From Streptomyces cinerochromogenes (GTDB taxonomy: Bacteria; Actinomycetota; Actinomycetes; Streptomycetales; Streptomycetaceae), in NCBI RefSeq assembly GCF_014648635.1, contig NZ_BMRM01000001.1, positions 62,001 through 126,000 on the forward strand: a stretch of 64,000 nucleotides of DNA, in the 5' to 3' direction. The notes under the pieces were generated by a model that had not been told where the DNA came from, made no database searches, and saw only the letters and a list, made by a program, of their open reading frames with translations. A program made the position numbers and the translations under genes. Position 1 is the first letter of the stretch, and each line of letters begins with the position of its first letter. Positions 1 to 7,357 of this stretch are shown one piece after another.

Positions 1-1
1 C

Positions 2-484
2 ATCTTCGGCTTCGGCGCCCACTTCGACCCGCGGATCGCCCTGCGCCGCGCCCTCACCGAGATGGGCCAGCTCCTCCCCGCGGTCTGCGACGCACGCCCC
101 GACGGCTCCGGCTACCGCGTCCACGACCCCGAACCACACCACTGGTGGCAGCACGCCACGGCGGCCAACCAGCCCTACCTGACCCCCGACCCCCGGACGG
201 CACCGCGCACCCCCGCCCACTGGCACACCCCGCACCGCCCCGACCTCCTGGACGACGTCCACGCGGTCACCGACCTGGTCCGCGCCAAGGGCCTGGAACT
301 CCTGGTCCTCGACCAGCGCCGCCCCGACCTGGACCTGCCGGTGGTGAAGGTGATCGTCCCGGGCCTACGCCACTTCTGGTCCCGCTTCGCCCCCGGCCGC
401 CTCTTCGACGTACCGGTGACCCTGGGCCGCCTCACGGAACCGACGGCGTACGAGGACCTGAATCCGGTGCCGTTGTTCGTGTGA
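2..484 (+). CDS. YcaO-domain azoline-forming cyclodehydratase, C-terminal part (5' end outside window)
   Basis: Open from the window edge to a TGA at 482-484. The translation starts with a GFGAHFDPRIALRRALTEMG-type block, the conserved late YcaO helix, and ends in a proline-rich tail (NPVPLFV). C-terminal PxP-type tails are characteristic of YcaO cyclodehydratases. The block VVKVIVPGLRHFWSRFAPG near the end is also typical of this family. YcaO enzymes use ATP to convert Cys, Ser or Thr of a RiPP precursor into azolines. The partner genes and precursor would lie upstream and are not visible, so the product class cannot be named. About 160 residues are seen of a family usually 400-700 long. Codon use is high-GC3 as in the chromosome. 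Confidence 0.82.
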   Translation: MFGFGAHFDPRIALRRALTEMGQLLPAVCDARPDGSGYRVHDPEPHHWWQHATAANQPYLTPDPRTAPRTPAHWHTPHRPDLLDDVHAVTDLVRAKGLELLVLDQRRPDLDLPVVKVIVPGLRHFWSRFAPGRLFDVPVTLGRLTEPTAYEDLNPVPLFV

Positions 485-513
485 CGCCGGCACCGGCCGT
501 GGGCGGGACGAGG

Positions 514-540
514 GGCGGACGAGTCGGGCCGCACGCCGGG
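514..540 (-). repeat. Degenerate third copy of the rnpB 3'-end att-like repeat
   Basis: This 27-bp stretch matches the 3' end of rnpB (14,509-14,535) at 24 of 27 positions. The differences are one A-to-G and two T-to-C changes. It has the same orientation as the perfect copy at 1,374-1,400. It starts 30 bp after the YcaO stop codon. It is best read as a mutated attachment-site remnant of an older insertion at rnpB. Confidence 0.6.
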
Positions 541-595
541 CGGGACGGCGCTCGCACCGGCGCCCACGGAGGCCGGTGACCCGGGCGACGGGCAC

Positions 596-892
596 GTGTT
601 CATGAACGGGGCGACGCTGGAAGAGGCCGTGCACGCCCTCGCCCAGGCGGTGGAGAACACCTCCGGTGGACCCGTGCCGGAGGACCGGGACGCCTGGCAC
701 CGCTCACGCGTCCATGCCGCGCTGGAGGCGGCTTCGGACCTCGCGTGCCAGGCGCAGGTCACCGTCGACTCGCCCCAGCTCGACCCGGTGCCACGGTCGA
801 CAGCCGCCCACGCCCTCCTCGCCGGCGCCGTCTTCCAGCTCCGGCAGGGCCGCTCCGCCCGCCGCTTCTGGGACTACGAGCGGAACCGCTGA
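596..892 (+). CDS. Small hypothetical protein (98 aa)
   Basis: A 98-codon frame with strong GC3 bias and an acidic, alanine-rich helical N-terminal half. It could start at GTG 596 or at the in-frame ATG at 602. A GGAGG lies at 569-573, rather far upstream for either start. I do not recognise the family and see no signal peptide, membrane segment or catalytic motif. It lies between the degenerate (514-540) and perfect (1,374-1,400) att-like repeats, so it may belong to an older, mostly deleted insertion. It could also be a non-coding frame in decayed DNA. Confidence 0.4.
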   Translation: MFMNGATLEEAVHALAQAVENTSGGPVPEDRDAWHRSRVHAALEAASDLACQAQVTVDSPQLDPVPRSTAAHALLAGAVFQLRQGRSARRFWDYERNR

Positions 893-904
893 CGGCCCCG
901 CACA

Positions 905-1290
905 GGGCTGTCAGCTGGGCCCGGACCGGGCTCGAACCGGCCTCCCAGGGGCCTCGGATTCCCGGGCTGACGGCGCGGCTGCACACCATGCAGGCGCGTG
1001 CGCTGGCGGTCGGGGCTCAGCGCACCCCGGCCGCCCACGCGCTGGAGGCCGCACACCGCGACCTCGGGGCTTCACCCGCTGCTGATCACCCGTGGCTGAG
1101 CCCGTTCGACGCCGCCGCGCCGGCCAGCGAGTCCGCTCTGATCCGGTCCCTGGGACGACCAGCTCGCGTTCATCTTCGAGGGCGGCACCCTGGACGAGGG
1201 GCGGTCGCTGTACCTCCGCGACGGCGCGCCCCTCACGTGAGGATGCGTGTCGCCCAGATCCGGCGCCCGAGGCATGGCTGCTTGAGTCGG
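905..1290 (+). pseudogene. Internally deleted second copy of the HTH/TPR regulator and NUDIX gene pair
   Basis: Three blocks align in order with the intact pair at 4,966-6,749. Positions about 911-1,143 match 5,639-5,871 (TPR part of the regulator). About 1,143-1,198 match about 6,517-6,572 (middle of the NUDIX gene). About 1,201-1,285 match about 6,710-6,790 (NUDIX C-terminus and 3' flank, including a CTGTACCTCCGCGACGGCG block). Two deletions of roughly 650 and 135 bp relative to the intact copy remove the NUDIX box and the HTH. No full protein can be made. Identity in the retained blocks is high enough to see by eye. It shows that a related module once sat on this side of the att repeat. 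Confidence 0.85.
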
Positions 1291-1341
1291 TGTGTACCAG
1301 GGGCCGGATAGACCCGCCCCTACGCGGGAAAAGGGGCGCCC

Positions 1342-1360
1342 GGCCTGCGTTTCGCCGGCC
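1342..1360 (-). terminator. Probable original rnpB terminator, separated from rnpB by the island
   Basis: On the minus strand, directly after the att copy at 1,374-1,400, a GGCCGGCG/CGCAGGCC hairpin with an AAA loop is followed within about 10 nt by CCCCTTTT. This is where an rnpB terminator is expected if the island is removed and the two att copies are fused. The stem has one mismatch. Confidence 0.5.
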
Positions 1361-1373
1361 AGTAACGCTAGGG

Positions 1374-1400
1374 GGCAGACGAGTCGGGCTGTACGCCGGG
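1374..1400 (-). repeat. att-like 27-bp direct repeat of the rnpB 3' end (far island boundary)
   Basis: Identical at all 27 positions to 14,509-14,535, the 3' end of rnpB including the CTCGTCTGCC arm of helix P1. Identity ends abruptly at both sides. Duplication of a target RNA gene's 3' end at the far boundary is the standard signature of tyrosine-recombinase integration. It defines the span 1,401-14,508. Confidence 0.85.
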
Positions 1401-1492
1401 GAGAGTCACCACGTCGCTATGACCTGCACAAACGTCCAGGAAGGGCGCTTTGATGGCTACCTTGTTGGCTACGTAACGAGTGGCCCAGCCCC

Positions 1493-1512
1493 GGTGCCGT
1501 CCGGACGGCACC
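1493..1512 (-). terminator. Palindrome downstream of the graspetide operon, likely terminator
   Basis: GGTGCCGTCCGGACGGCACC is a perfect 20-bp palindrome 41 bp beyond the stop codon of the last gene of the minus-strand operon. There is no U-tract, which is common for Streptomyces terminators. It could instead be a protein-binding site near the island end. Confidence 0.5.
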
Positions 1513-1552
1513 CGCCCCCAGCTTGGTGACGGACGCTCTTGTGATGGGTAGG

Positions 1553-2677
1553 TCAGACCGGCAGGTTCCAGGAAGGACCGTCGGGTGTTCCGAGCCACAC
1601 GCGTTGGGTGCCGTCCAAGTCCACGGTCAGGCCGAGGTCCGAGTGTGGGGGTGAGCCCGCGTCCTGCCAGATGGTGAGAGCGTCTTCCACCTGATCCCAG
1701 AGGCGAAGAGGGCCGTGCTGGTGCACGGTCCAGCCGTCTCCGGCCGGTTCGGTCCACGCCTGTGACCCGGTGGCGACGTCCACGAGGATCACGCCCGTGC
1801 CGGTGGTCATGAGTTCGGCGGACGGTGCGGCGAGCTGAGCGAGGAACTGCCCGGTCCAGTCTTCCAGGAGTGCGGGGTTCACGCGGGTGGCGCGGGTGTG
1901 ACCGGGATGCTGCTGGAAGGTGGGTCGGGGTGGGCGTTCGTGGGGACGGGCGAGCATGTAGCTGATCTGGTCGGGTTGGAAACGACCGGTGGCGGTGGCG
2001 TCGTCCTGGACGGTGAGGCGGACGAGTCCGGAGGCGAGCATCCATCCGCTGATGGTCGTGGTGATGGTTCCGCCGGCGCGTACTTGGTACAGCCAGGCTG
2101 GGGGGATGTGGCGGACGGCGCAGGTGGCCACGATGTGGTCGTATTCGGCGTCGTCCTTGTGTCCGGCGAGGCCGTCGCCGGTGATCAGGGTGGGGTGATA
2201 TCCGGCGGCGTGGATGTGGTCGGCCGCCGCGGCGGCCAGGCCCGGGTCGTACTCGATGGAGTACACGTTTTTGTCGCCGAGGCGGCTGCACAGGATAGCG
2301 GTGGAATAGCCGGTGCCGGTGCCGATCTCCAGCACCTTGTGACCCTCGCTGATCCCGGCGACGTCGGGCATGCGCACGATCAGGGAGGGCAGCGTGCTGG
2401 ACGAGGTGGGGCGGCCGGTGACGGGTCCGGTGGCGTCGACGGCGGTGGTGCCGTCGACCTGGGTGACCCAGGTGGTGTCCTGGTAGACGAGCCCCAACCA
2501 CTTTCCGGGATCGGTCCGGTCGCGGTGCACGGGGGTCCACTGGCGTCCGTCGAACTGGAACAGGCCGTTACCCAGGAAGAGTTCGCGGGGCACCGTTTCG
2601 AGGGCTGTGCGCCATGCCGGGTCGTCCACAGGGACGGCGGCGGCGAGTTGGCGGCGCAGGTCGGCGGGGTCGGTCAT
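1553..2677 (-). CDS. Protein-L-isoaspartyl O-methyltransferase-like enzyme of an ATP-grasp RiPP system
   Basis: A 374-aa protein. The SAM-binding motif I VLEIGTGTGYSTAIL and the acidic VYSIEYDP strand sit in the first half, followed by a C-terminal extension of about 150 residues. It belongs to the PIMT-like family found next to ATP-grasp peptide maturases. In characterised graspetide clusters such as fuscimiditide, such enzymes methylate an Asp side chain that then closes to an aspartimide. The start is ATG 2,677, because ATGA overlaps the stop of the ATP-grasp gene. A longer upstream frame in the same phase lies inside that gene. It is the last gene of a five-gene minus-strand operon. The same role here is inferred from family and context. 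Confidence 0.85.
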   Translation of the reverse strand: MTDPADLRRQLAAAVPVDDPAWRTALETVPRELFLGNGLFQFDGRQWTPVHRDRTDPGKWLGLVYQDTTWVTQVDGTTAVDATGPVTGRPTSSSTLPSLIVRMPDVAGISEGHKVLEIGTGTGYSTAILCSRLGDKNVYSIEYDPGLAAAAADHIHAAGYHPTLITGDGLAGHKDDAEYDHIVATCAVRHIPPAWLYQVRAGGTITTTISGWMLASGLVRLTVQDDATATGRFQPDQISYMLARPHERPPRPTFQQHPGHTRATRVNPALLEDWTGQFLAQLAAPSAELMTTGTGVILVDVATGSQAWTEPAGDGWTVHQHGPLRLWDQVEDALTIWQDAGSPPHSDLGLTVDLDGTQRVWLGTPDGPSWNLPV

Positions 2678-3639
2678 GCGGGTGCTCCATGCTGTAGGCG
2701 GTCGGCGATGGCGTGCTTGATGGGAGCAGTGATGTGGTCGGGGAACCAGGCCCATTGACCGTTGGGGTTGCACTCATACCAGTGCCAGACGCCATCACGG
2801 TCTAAGCCGAAATCGAAGGCGCCGAAGGTGAGTCCGAAAGCATCGAGGTAGGCGCGTACGCCTTTGACGATGGCCGGGGGGACGGGCACGGGGGTGTAGG
2901 CAAGCCGGTCGTAGTGGCGGCGCCAGTCCACGCCAGGTGAACCATCGATACGGACGGCGGTGAGGTGGTCGCCGACGGCAGTGAGGCGGATGTCGGCGGA
3001 CTTGCTGACGCGCTGCTGAAATAGGTGTGCAGTGTGCCGTAGATGGCTGTCGATCTGGCATGGGGTGACGTCCTCGATCCACACGGTCAGCGCGCGGCCG
3101 GTGTCGTCGGTGTACTCGGTTTCCCTGAGCGGCTTGTAGATGACCGGCCCATGTTCGGCGACGAAGGTGCGGGCCCGGTCGGGGTCGTTGGTGATGAGCG
3201 TGGGTGGCACGGAGAAGCCGCAGGCGGCAGCCGTGGCCAGTTGTGCCGGCTTGTACTCGGCGTCCCGGTTGCGCCATGGGTGGTTCAGGTAGTGCGCACC
3301 GGGGAGAGCGGCGAGAATGCCGCCGAGCCCGTAGCGGGCTTCTTCGACGGCCCATCGACCGGTCTGCTCGTCCATGGCGAGGTCGGCGGTGTAGGGGGTG
3401 GGCCGCCGCCAGTACACCGAGCGGACGTTCCCCAGGTCGACGCTCCGGGAGATGGTGGCGAGAATGCCACCGGTCCCGATGCCGGCGAAGGTGCCGGACA
3501 GGGTCACCTCGCGGGGGAAGTCGCCGGGGTCCAGGCGGACCACGGGCACGCGACGCTGGTTCAGTTCGGTGATCACTTCGTCCGCAGTCGCGTCGTCCAG
3601 GCGCGTGACGACGAGGACGGGCGGCCCACCCACAGCCAT
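2674..3639 (-). CDS. ATP-grasp ribosomal peptide maturase (graspetide ligase)
   Basis: A 321-aa protein of the actinobacterial ATP-grasp peptide maturase family. The N-terminal pre-ATP-grasp domain (VLVVTRLDDATADEV) is followed by a conserved YWRRP block near residue 78. The ATP-binding lysine lies in VIYKPLRETEY and the metal-binding end in DFGLDRDG...WYECNPNGQW. These enzymes activate Asp/Glu side-chain carboxylates of a precursor as acyl phosphates and join them to Ser/Thr or Lys side chains, giving macrolactones or macrolactams. The start codon overlaps the precursor stop by one base (TGATG), so the two are translationally coupled. The methyltransferase follows with an ATGA overlap. The length is normal for the family. 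Confidence 0.9.
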   Translation of the reverse strand: MAVGGPPVLVVTRLDDATADEVITELNQRRVPVVRLDPGDFPREVTLSGTFAGIGTGGILATISRSVDLGNVRSVYWRRPTPYTADLAMDEQTGRWAVEEARYGLGGILAALPGAHYLNHPWRNRDAEYKPAQLATAAACGFSVPPTLITNDPDRARTFVAEHGPVIYKPLRETEYTDDTGRALTVWIEDVTPCQIDSHLRHTAHLFQQRVSKSADIRLTAVGDHLTAVRIDGSPGVDWRRHYDRLAYTPVPVPPAIVKGVRAYLDAFGLTFGAFDFGLDRDGVWHWYECNPNGQWAWFPDHITAPIKHAIADRLQHGAPA

Positions 3640-3905
3640 CAGTCAGAGTCCCCGTTCTGGTCGCTGCCCTGGTCCGGGGTGCCGTCGAGGCTGGTCTTCG
3701 TGCTCGTCTCCTTCGACGTCTCCGACCGCTTGTGCTTGGCCTCCGCCGTCAGCGGTGCGCCGTCGGGGCCGACCCATGCGGGGACCTGCGTGTGCGGGTC
3801 GAGGACGGGCTGGGCGGCGGAGAGGACGGCCGCAGTCGGGTAGGGCCGCATGCGTCCGAGTCCCCAGGGCTTGGCCTGATCCAGTGACGTCAAGGGCTGT
3901 TGCAT
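3639..3905 (-). CDS. Graspetide (ATP-grasp-modified RiPP) precursor peptide
   Basis: An 88-aa peptide immediately upstream of the ATP-grasp ligase. The leader part has a P-Y-P-T segment (residues 21-24) and an LDPHTQ motif (35-40), matching the LDPxTQ signature of actinobacterial ATP-grasp target peptides. From about residue 60 the sequence is almost only Ser, Thr, Lys, Asp, Glu, Gln and Gly. It contains TSLDGTPDQGSDQNGDSD at 71-88, rich in Ser/Thr donors and Asp acceptors. Asp74-Gly75 is a plausible aspartimide site for the PIMT-like enzyme. An RBS (GAGGAG) precedes ATG 3,905. No protease or exporter lies nearby. The core boundary and ring pattern cannot be read from sequence alone. Confidence 0.85.
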   Translation of the reverse strand: MQQPLTSLDQAKPWGLGRMRPYPTAAVLSAAQPVLDPHTQVPAWVGPDGAPLTAEAKHKRSETSKETSTKTSLDGTPDQGSDQNGDSD

Positions 3906-3920
3906 GATTCTCCTCGTCTC

Positions 3921-4307
3921 TCAGGTGATCCGACAGTGGCAGCCGCCGCCCGGGGCTTCCGGACGGCGAGAGGGGCTCAGCCGGGGCAGTTGGTGTGAAC
4001 GAGCGTTGTGCCCCGGCCCGAGAGGTAGTTGGGCCATCCGCCCCAGGGGATAGGGCGGGCGGCCGTTGCGGTCCCCCTCGCGTTTGAGGGACCGCTGCGC
4101 ACACCAGCACGGAGGACGCTCCGGTGTGGCGAGAGCCACTCCGTGCGGCTCCTTGTCGGGAACGGAGTAGGTATTCGGGGCAGACTCCGTGTGGACTTCG
4201 TCGAAGACCATGGACACCACCAGCCCGAGCCCAATGGCGACGGCTCCCAGGAGCCCGGTGCCGGCGGTTATCCCGTCGGCTTGAGGCATGCGGTGGCGGC
4301 CGATCAT
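3921..4307 (-). CDS. Small single-pass membrane protein of the graspetide operon
   Basis: A 128-aa frame. The start ATG overlaps the stop of the upstream HATPase gene (ATGA), and the stop lies 15 bp before the precursor start, so it is part of the operon. Residues about 12-35 (ITAGTGLLGAVAIGLGLVVS) form one transmembrane helix. The rest is Pro/Arg-rich with a Cys-x-Cys at about residue 92. Another minus frame (3,977-4,234) reads through to an aromatic Gly-rich end, so a frameshift or different C-terminus is possible. I do not recognise the family. Position suggests a membrane or export-linked role, but that is a guess. Confidence 0.6.
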   Translation of the reverse strand: MIGRHRMPQADGITAGTGLLGAVAIGLGLVVSMVFDEVHTESAPNTYSVPDKEPHGVALATPERPPCWCAQRSLKREGDRNGRPPYPLGRMAQLPLGPGHNARSHQLPRLSPSRRPEAPGGGCHCRIT

Positions 4308-4738
4308 TGGTTACCGACCTTGATCGCGATCTCAGCCCAGACCCGCTTACCCCAGGGAAGGAGATCGGTTCCCCAACGGTCGGAGAGGGCGTCGACCAGG
4401 AGGAGGCCACGGCCGCCGATGGCGTCTGGTCCGACGATGTGCAGCTCGGGCACGCGGCGGGACTTGTCGACCACGGCGACGCGGAGCCGGTCAGGACTCG
4501 GCTGCTCGGCGATCACCCGGACGCTGTGAGAGTGACCGTGGCGGACTGCGTTGGTGACGATTTCGGAGATAAGGAGCGTGCCGGTCTCTGCGGCGTCCTG
4601 GTCCATGCCCCACTCCGCGCATGCCTCGCGGACTATCTGACGCGCCACCGGAACACTGGCGGCCTCGCTCGCGAGGGTGGCGCTCTGGCGCGGGTATTGC
4701 CCTGGACTCACTCGCTCGTTGGTCATGGTCGTCGTCAC
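4304..4738 (-). CDS. HATPase_c (anti-sigma/RsbW-like) ATP-binding protein
   Basis: A 144-aa protein with the GHKL ATPase fold of Streptomyces RsbW-like regulators. The N-box EIVTNAVRHG is at about residue 65, a VVDKS block near 100 and a GGRGLLLVD G-box near 110. No kinase phosphoacceptor domain is present. Such proteins usually bind and hold sigma or anti-anti-sigma factors, often phosphorylating the latter. GTG 4,738 is taken as start; ATG 4,726 is possible. It is the first gene of the graspetide operon and is divergent from the HTH regulator at 4,966, so the shared 227-bp gap should hold both promoters. Confidence 0.85.
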   Translation of the reverse strand: MTTTMTNERVSPGQYPRQSATLASEAASVPVARQIVREACAEWGMDQDAAETGTLLISEIVTNAVRHGHSHSVRVIAEQPSPDRLRVAVVDKSRRVPELHIVGPDAIGGRGLLLVDALSDRWGTDLLPWGKRVWAEIAIKVGNQ

Positions 4739-4965
4739 GCCTTGGTCTGGGCGGCTGGAGGGAGGCCCCGACCGCGTGCCTCGGGGAGAAGCCTGCTGGC
4801 GGTGCGGCGCCGAGGTGCGTTCACGGGTGCGCCTCCCGGCGGCTGGCAGTCAGTCAACGCGTGGAGAAGGGGATGGGGAGACTCCAGAAGGTGACTCCAA
4901 CGCGGAGTCAAATCAGCGGCGTTGGGCTTACCATCGGTTCCCTTCGCTACCCGCGGGAGTTGCAG

Positions 4966-6231
4966 ATGGACCGTCGGTCACCGGACCCGCGTGAGGTCGT
5001 CGCCGGTCTGCTCGGGGATGAACGCCTGCTCCATGTGTGCGCCGAGCGGGACATGGGGGCGGTGTTCCGGATGCTCAATGCGCGCGGTGTCAGTACGCGG
5101 CGCATCGCTGCCGCCGTCGACATCACGCAGGGGCGGCTTTACGACTACATGAACGGCAAGAGCCGGGTGGAGAAGCTGACCCTGTTCGAGCAGATCGCCG
5201 ACGCCTTCCACATCCCCGGCCATCTGCTGGGGCTGGCTCGACGCTCGTGGGAACCCGCGCCGGCGACCGCCGAGCACGAGCGGACGGACCGGCCGCCGCC
5301 GGACGGTGACGACCTGGTGGCAATGGACCATTTCCGCAGCGCTGACCGGCAGACCGGCGGCGGCAGGTTGTACGGGGCTGTCATCCGGCACCTGTCGGAC
5401 CGGGTGGCGCCCCGGCTGGTCGACATCGGCAGCGGTCCGCAGGTGTTCGCCGCCGCAGCCGCGCTGACCGAGATGGCGGGCTGGATGGCTCACGACTCCG
5501 GTCATGATGACCGCGCGGCCCAGCACTTCGCCCGCGCTCTCCCTCTGGCCCACACCTCTGGTGACCTCCCGTTGGCCGCGCACGTCGCTGCGAGCAGCAG
5601 CCACCTTGCCCTTGAGACCAGGGATGCGGCCAGGGCGGTCGGCTGGGCACGGACCGGGCTCGAACTGGCCGCGCAGGGACCTCGGATTCCCGCGCTGACA
5701 GCGCGGCTGCACACCATGCAGGCGCGTGCGCTGGCGGTCGCGTCTCAGCGCACCCCGGCCGCCCACGCGCTGGAGGCCGCGCTCCGCGACCTGGAGGCTT
5801 CGCCCGCTGCTGAACACCCGTGGCTGAGCCCGTTCGACACCGCCGCGCTGGCCAGCGAGTCAGCTCTGATCCTGCGTGACCTGGAGCAGTACGACGAGGC
5901 GCTGTTGCACGCCGAACAAGCTGTTGCGCTGCGCGAGGCGGGGCGGGCGCGGTCCCTGGCTCTCAGCCGGATCAGCCTGGTGGACATCCACGTGCGGCGG
6001 GGTGACCTGGACGCCGCAGTGAGCGTCGGCCACGACCTGCTCAGTACGAGCCCGACCCTCGGTTCGGTCCGGGTGGTGCAGCAGCTTGACAGGTTACGAC
6101 GGCTGCTGGAGCCGCACCGGGGGTACCGGCCGGTCCGGGAGTACCTGACGCGGTTCGATGATGCACGCCGCGCCAGAATGCTCCTGCTGGCTGATCTGAT
6201 CCCGCCGTCCCCGGGAGGCACCACCCCATGA
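4966..6231 (+). CDS. XRE-type HTH regulator with TPR-like C-terminal domain
   Basis: A 421-aa protein. Residues about 40-75 (VSTRRIAAAVDITQGRLYDY) form a lambda-repressor-like HTH. From about residue 150 to the end come helical TPR-like repeats such as LPLAAHVAASSSHLALETRD and ALLHAEQAVALREAG. This HTH-plus-TPR layout is common in actinobacterial regulators and in proteins controlling peptide or antibiotic genes. ATG 4,966 has a GGGAG RBS 8 bp upstream and excludes a long non-conserved N-terminal extension in the same frame. The NUDIX gene overlaps its stop (ATGA at 6,228). It is divergent from the graspetide operon, so it may regulate it. A deleted copy of this gene lies at 905-1,143. Confidence 0.85.
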   Translation: MDRRSPDPREVVAGLLGDERLLHVCAERDMGAVFRMLNARGVSTRRIAAAVDITQGRLYDYMNGKSRVEKLTLFEQIADAFHIPGHLLGLARRSWEPAPATAEHERTDRPPPDGDDLVAMDHFRSADRQTGGGRLYGAVIRHLSDRVAPRLVDIGSGPQVFAAAAALTEMAGWMAHDSGHDDRAAQHFARALPLAHTSGDLPLAAHVAASSSHLALETRDAARAVGWARTGLELAAQGPRIPALTARLHTMQARALAVASQRTPAAHALEAALRDLEASPAAEHPWLSPFDTAALASESALILRDLEQYDEALLHAEQAVALREAGRARSLALSRISLVDIHVRRGDLDAAVSVGHDLLSTSPTLGSVRVVQQLDRLRRLLEPHRGYRPVREYLTRFDDARRARMLLLADLIPPSPGGTTP

Positions 6232-6749
6232 GGCCCACAGCACCCGATCCCGCCGACACCGACGCGTGGAACGCGTACCTCGCGGAGGGCAACGCCAAGC
6301 AGGCCCGCAAGCGCGTGGCGGCCGATGTGCTGCTGCGGGACCCGTCCGGCCGTGTGCTCCTGGTGAACCCCACCTACAAACCGGGATGGGATCTGCCCGG
6401 CGGGATGGCGGAGGCCAACGAGCCGCCGGAGGACACGGCACGCCGTGAGCTGAGGGAGGAACTCGGCATACGCTTCACGCTGCTCGGACTGCTGGTGGTG
6501 GACTGGGTGGCCCCGCACGGTCCCTGGGATGATCAGCTCGCGTTCATCTTCGATGGCGGCACCCTGGACGAGGAGCAGGCCGACCGGCTACGGCCACGAG
6601 ACGACGAGCTGTCCGAAGCAGCCTTCGTCACGGCCGCCGAAGCCGCCGGTCGCCTCCGGGACCGCACCCGGCGCCGGTTCGAGCACGCTCTGAAGGCACT
6701 GGACGCGGGACGGCCCCTGTACCTCCGCGACGGCGCACCCCTCATATGA
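6228..6749 (+). CDS. NUDIX hydrolase
   Basis: A 173-aa protein with a full NUDIX box, G-G-M-A-E-A-N-E-P-P-E then RRELREELGI, at about residues 63-86. This includes the REXXEE metal-binding core. Family members cleave nucleoside diphosphates linked to another group; the substrate cannot be read from sequence. The start overlaps the stop of the HTH/TPR regulator (ATGA), which implies one transcript and translational coupling. The regulator/NUDIX pair moves as a unit, since a deleted copy of both lies at 905-1,290. Confidence 0.9.
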   Translation: MRPTAPDPADTDAWNAYLAEGNAKQARKRVAADVLLRDPSGRVLLVNPTYKPGWDLPGGMAEANEPPEDTARRELREELGIRFTLLGLLVVDWVAPHGPWDDQLAFIFDGGTLDEEQADRLRPRDDELSEAAFVTAAEAAGRLRDRTRRRFEHALKALDAGRPLYLRDGAPLI

Positions 6750-6782
6750 CAATGCGTGTCGCCCAGCTCTGACCTCGAGGCA

Positions 6783-6810
6783 TGGCTGCCTTCATAGCTA
6801 CGTAAGTAGC
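6783..6810. repeat. Short repeat with inverted arms, shared with 1,454-1,476
   Basis: TGGCTGC-N5-TAGCTACGTAA at 6,783-6,805 has the same layout as TGGCTAC-N5-TGGCTACGTAA at 1,454-1,476. Here the right part also forms GCTAC-GTAA-GTAGC, an inverted repeat with 5-nt arms. It may be a binding site (recombinase arm site or operator) or leftover homology from the duplicated module. Confidence 0.35.
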
Positions 6811-6861
6811 CGCGCGATCCCGTTCGAACCGGTGCGGACCGAGACCCAGCGAGGCTCGCCA

Positions 6862-7343
6862 ATACGCGAAAAGGGGCGAGCGCCAGGTGTGTCTTGCCCG
6901 TTCCAGGCGGTCCGTAGAACACAAGCTGCTTCTCGTCTCACGGCCTCCCCTCAGGTCGCGCACCTCGCGCAGGCACGAAACGCTGTGCACATTGAGGCGC
7001 TCCGTGAGCGCCTGATCCGGTTCGGTAAGTTCCAGCTTCCGACGGGCGGTGCGAGCCGACAGCTCTGCACTCGAGGCGCTCACGGTAGCCTCGGCTTCGT
7101 CGGACAGTTGCTCATCGGTCAACCCGAGCCCTCTATGAGGGCTTGTACGGCGGTCAGGTCGACGACATCGTGCTGGACCGACAGTTTGTGCCGAAGCTCC
7201 TCGGGCAGTTCCTCCCACTCGTAGCTGGTGTCCTGCCAGTCGACGGGCCGTCGGAGGTTGGACCACCCATCCTCAGAGACTATCTGCTCCGCGGCTCCCG
7301 TGACCTTGCCGACGTGGAGCCGTCTGTCAGAGCGCGGGCACAC
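6862..7343 (-). pseudogene. Remnant of an McrB-like AAA ATPase gene (frameshifted, truncated)
   Basis: Minus-strand fragments in successive frames read as one broken protein. First WEELPEELRHKLSVQHDVVD and VDLTAVQALIEG (about 7,343-7,120), then LTDEQLSDEAEATVSASSAE through LTERLNVHSVSCLREV (about 7,120-6,960). Last comes the Walker A strand FYGPPGTGKTHLALA (about 6,925-6,880). Sequence after Walker A does not continue as an AAA domain. The order resembles McrB-type GTPase/AAA subunits of modification-dependent restriction systems, but family placement rests on the Walker A context only. It sits next to the type I RM operon, in an island defence zone. Confidence 0.55.
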
Positions 7344-7357
7344 CTCGTGAACGCCGA

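Noticed and set aside
1898..2758. A 286-codon plus-strand frame opposite the PIMT-like gene
   Set aside because: Its Gly/Val/Asp-rich composition without motifs is an antisense artefact; the minus-strand methyltransferase has SAM motifs and coupled overlaps.
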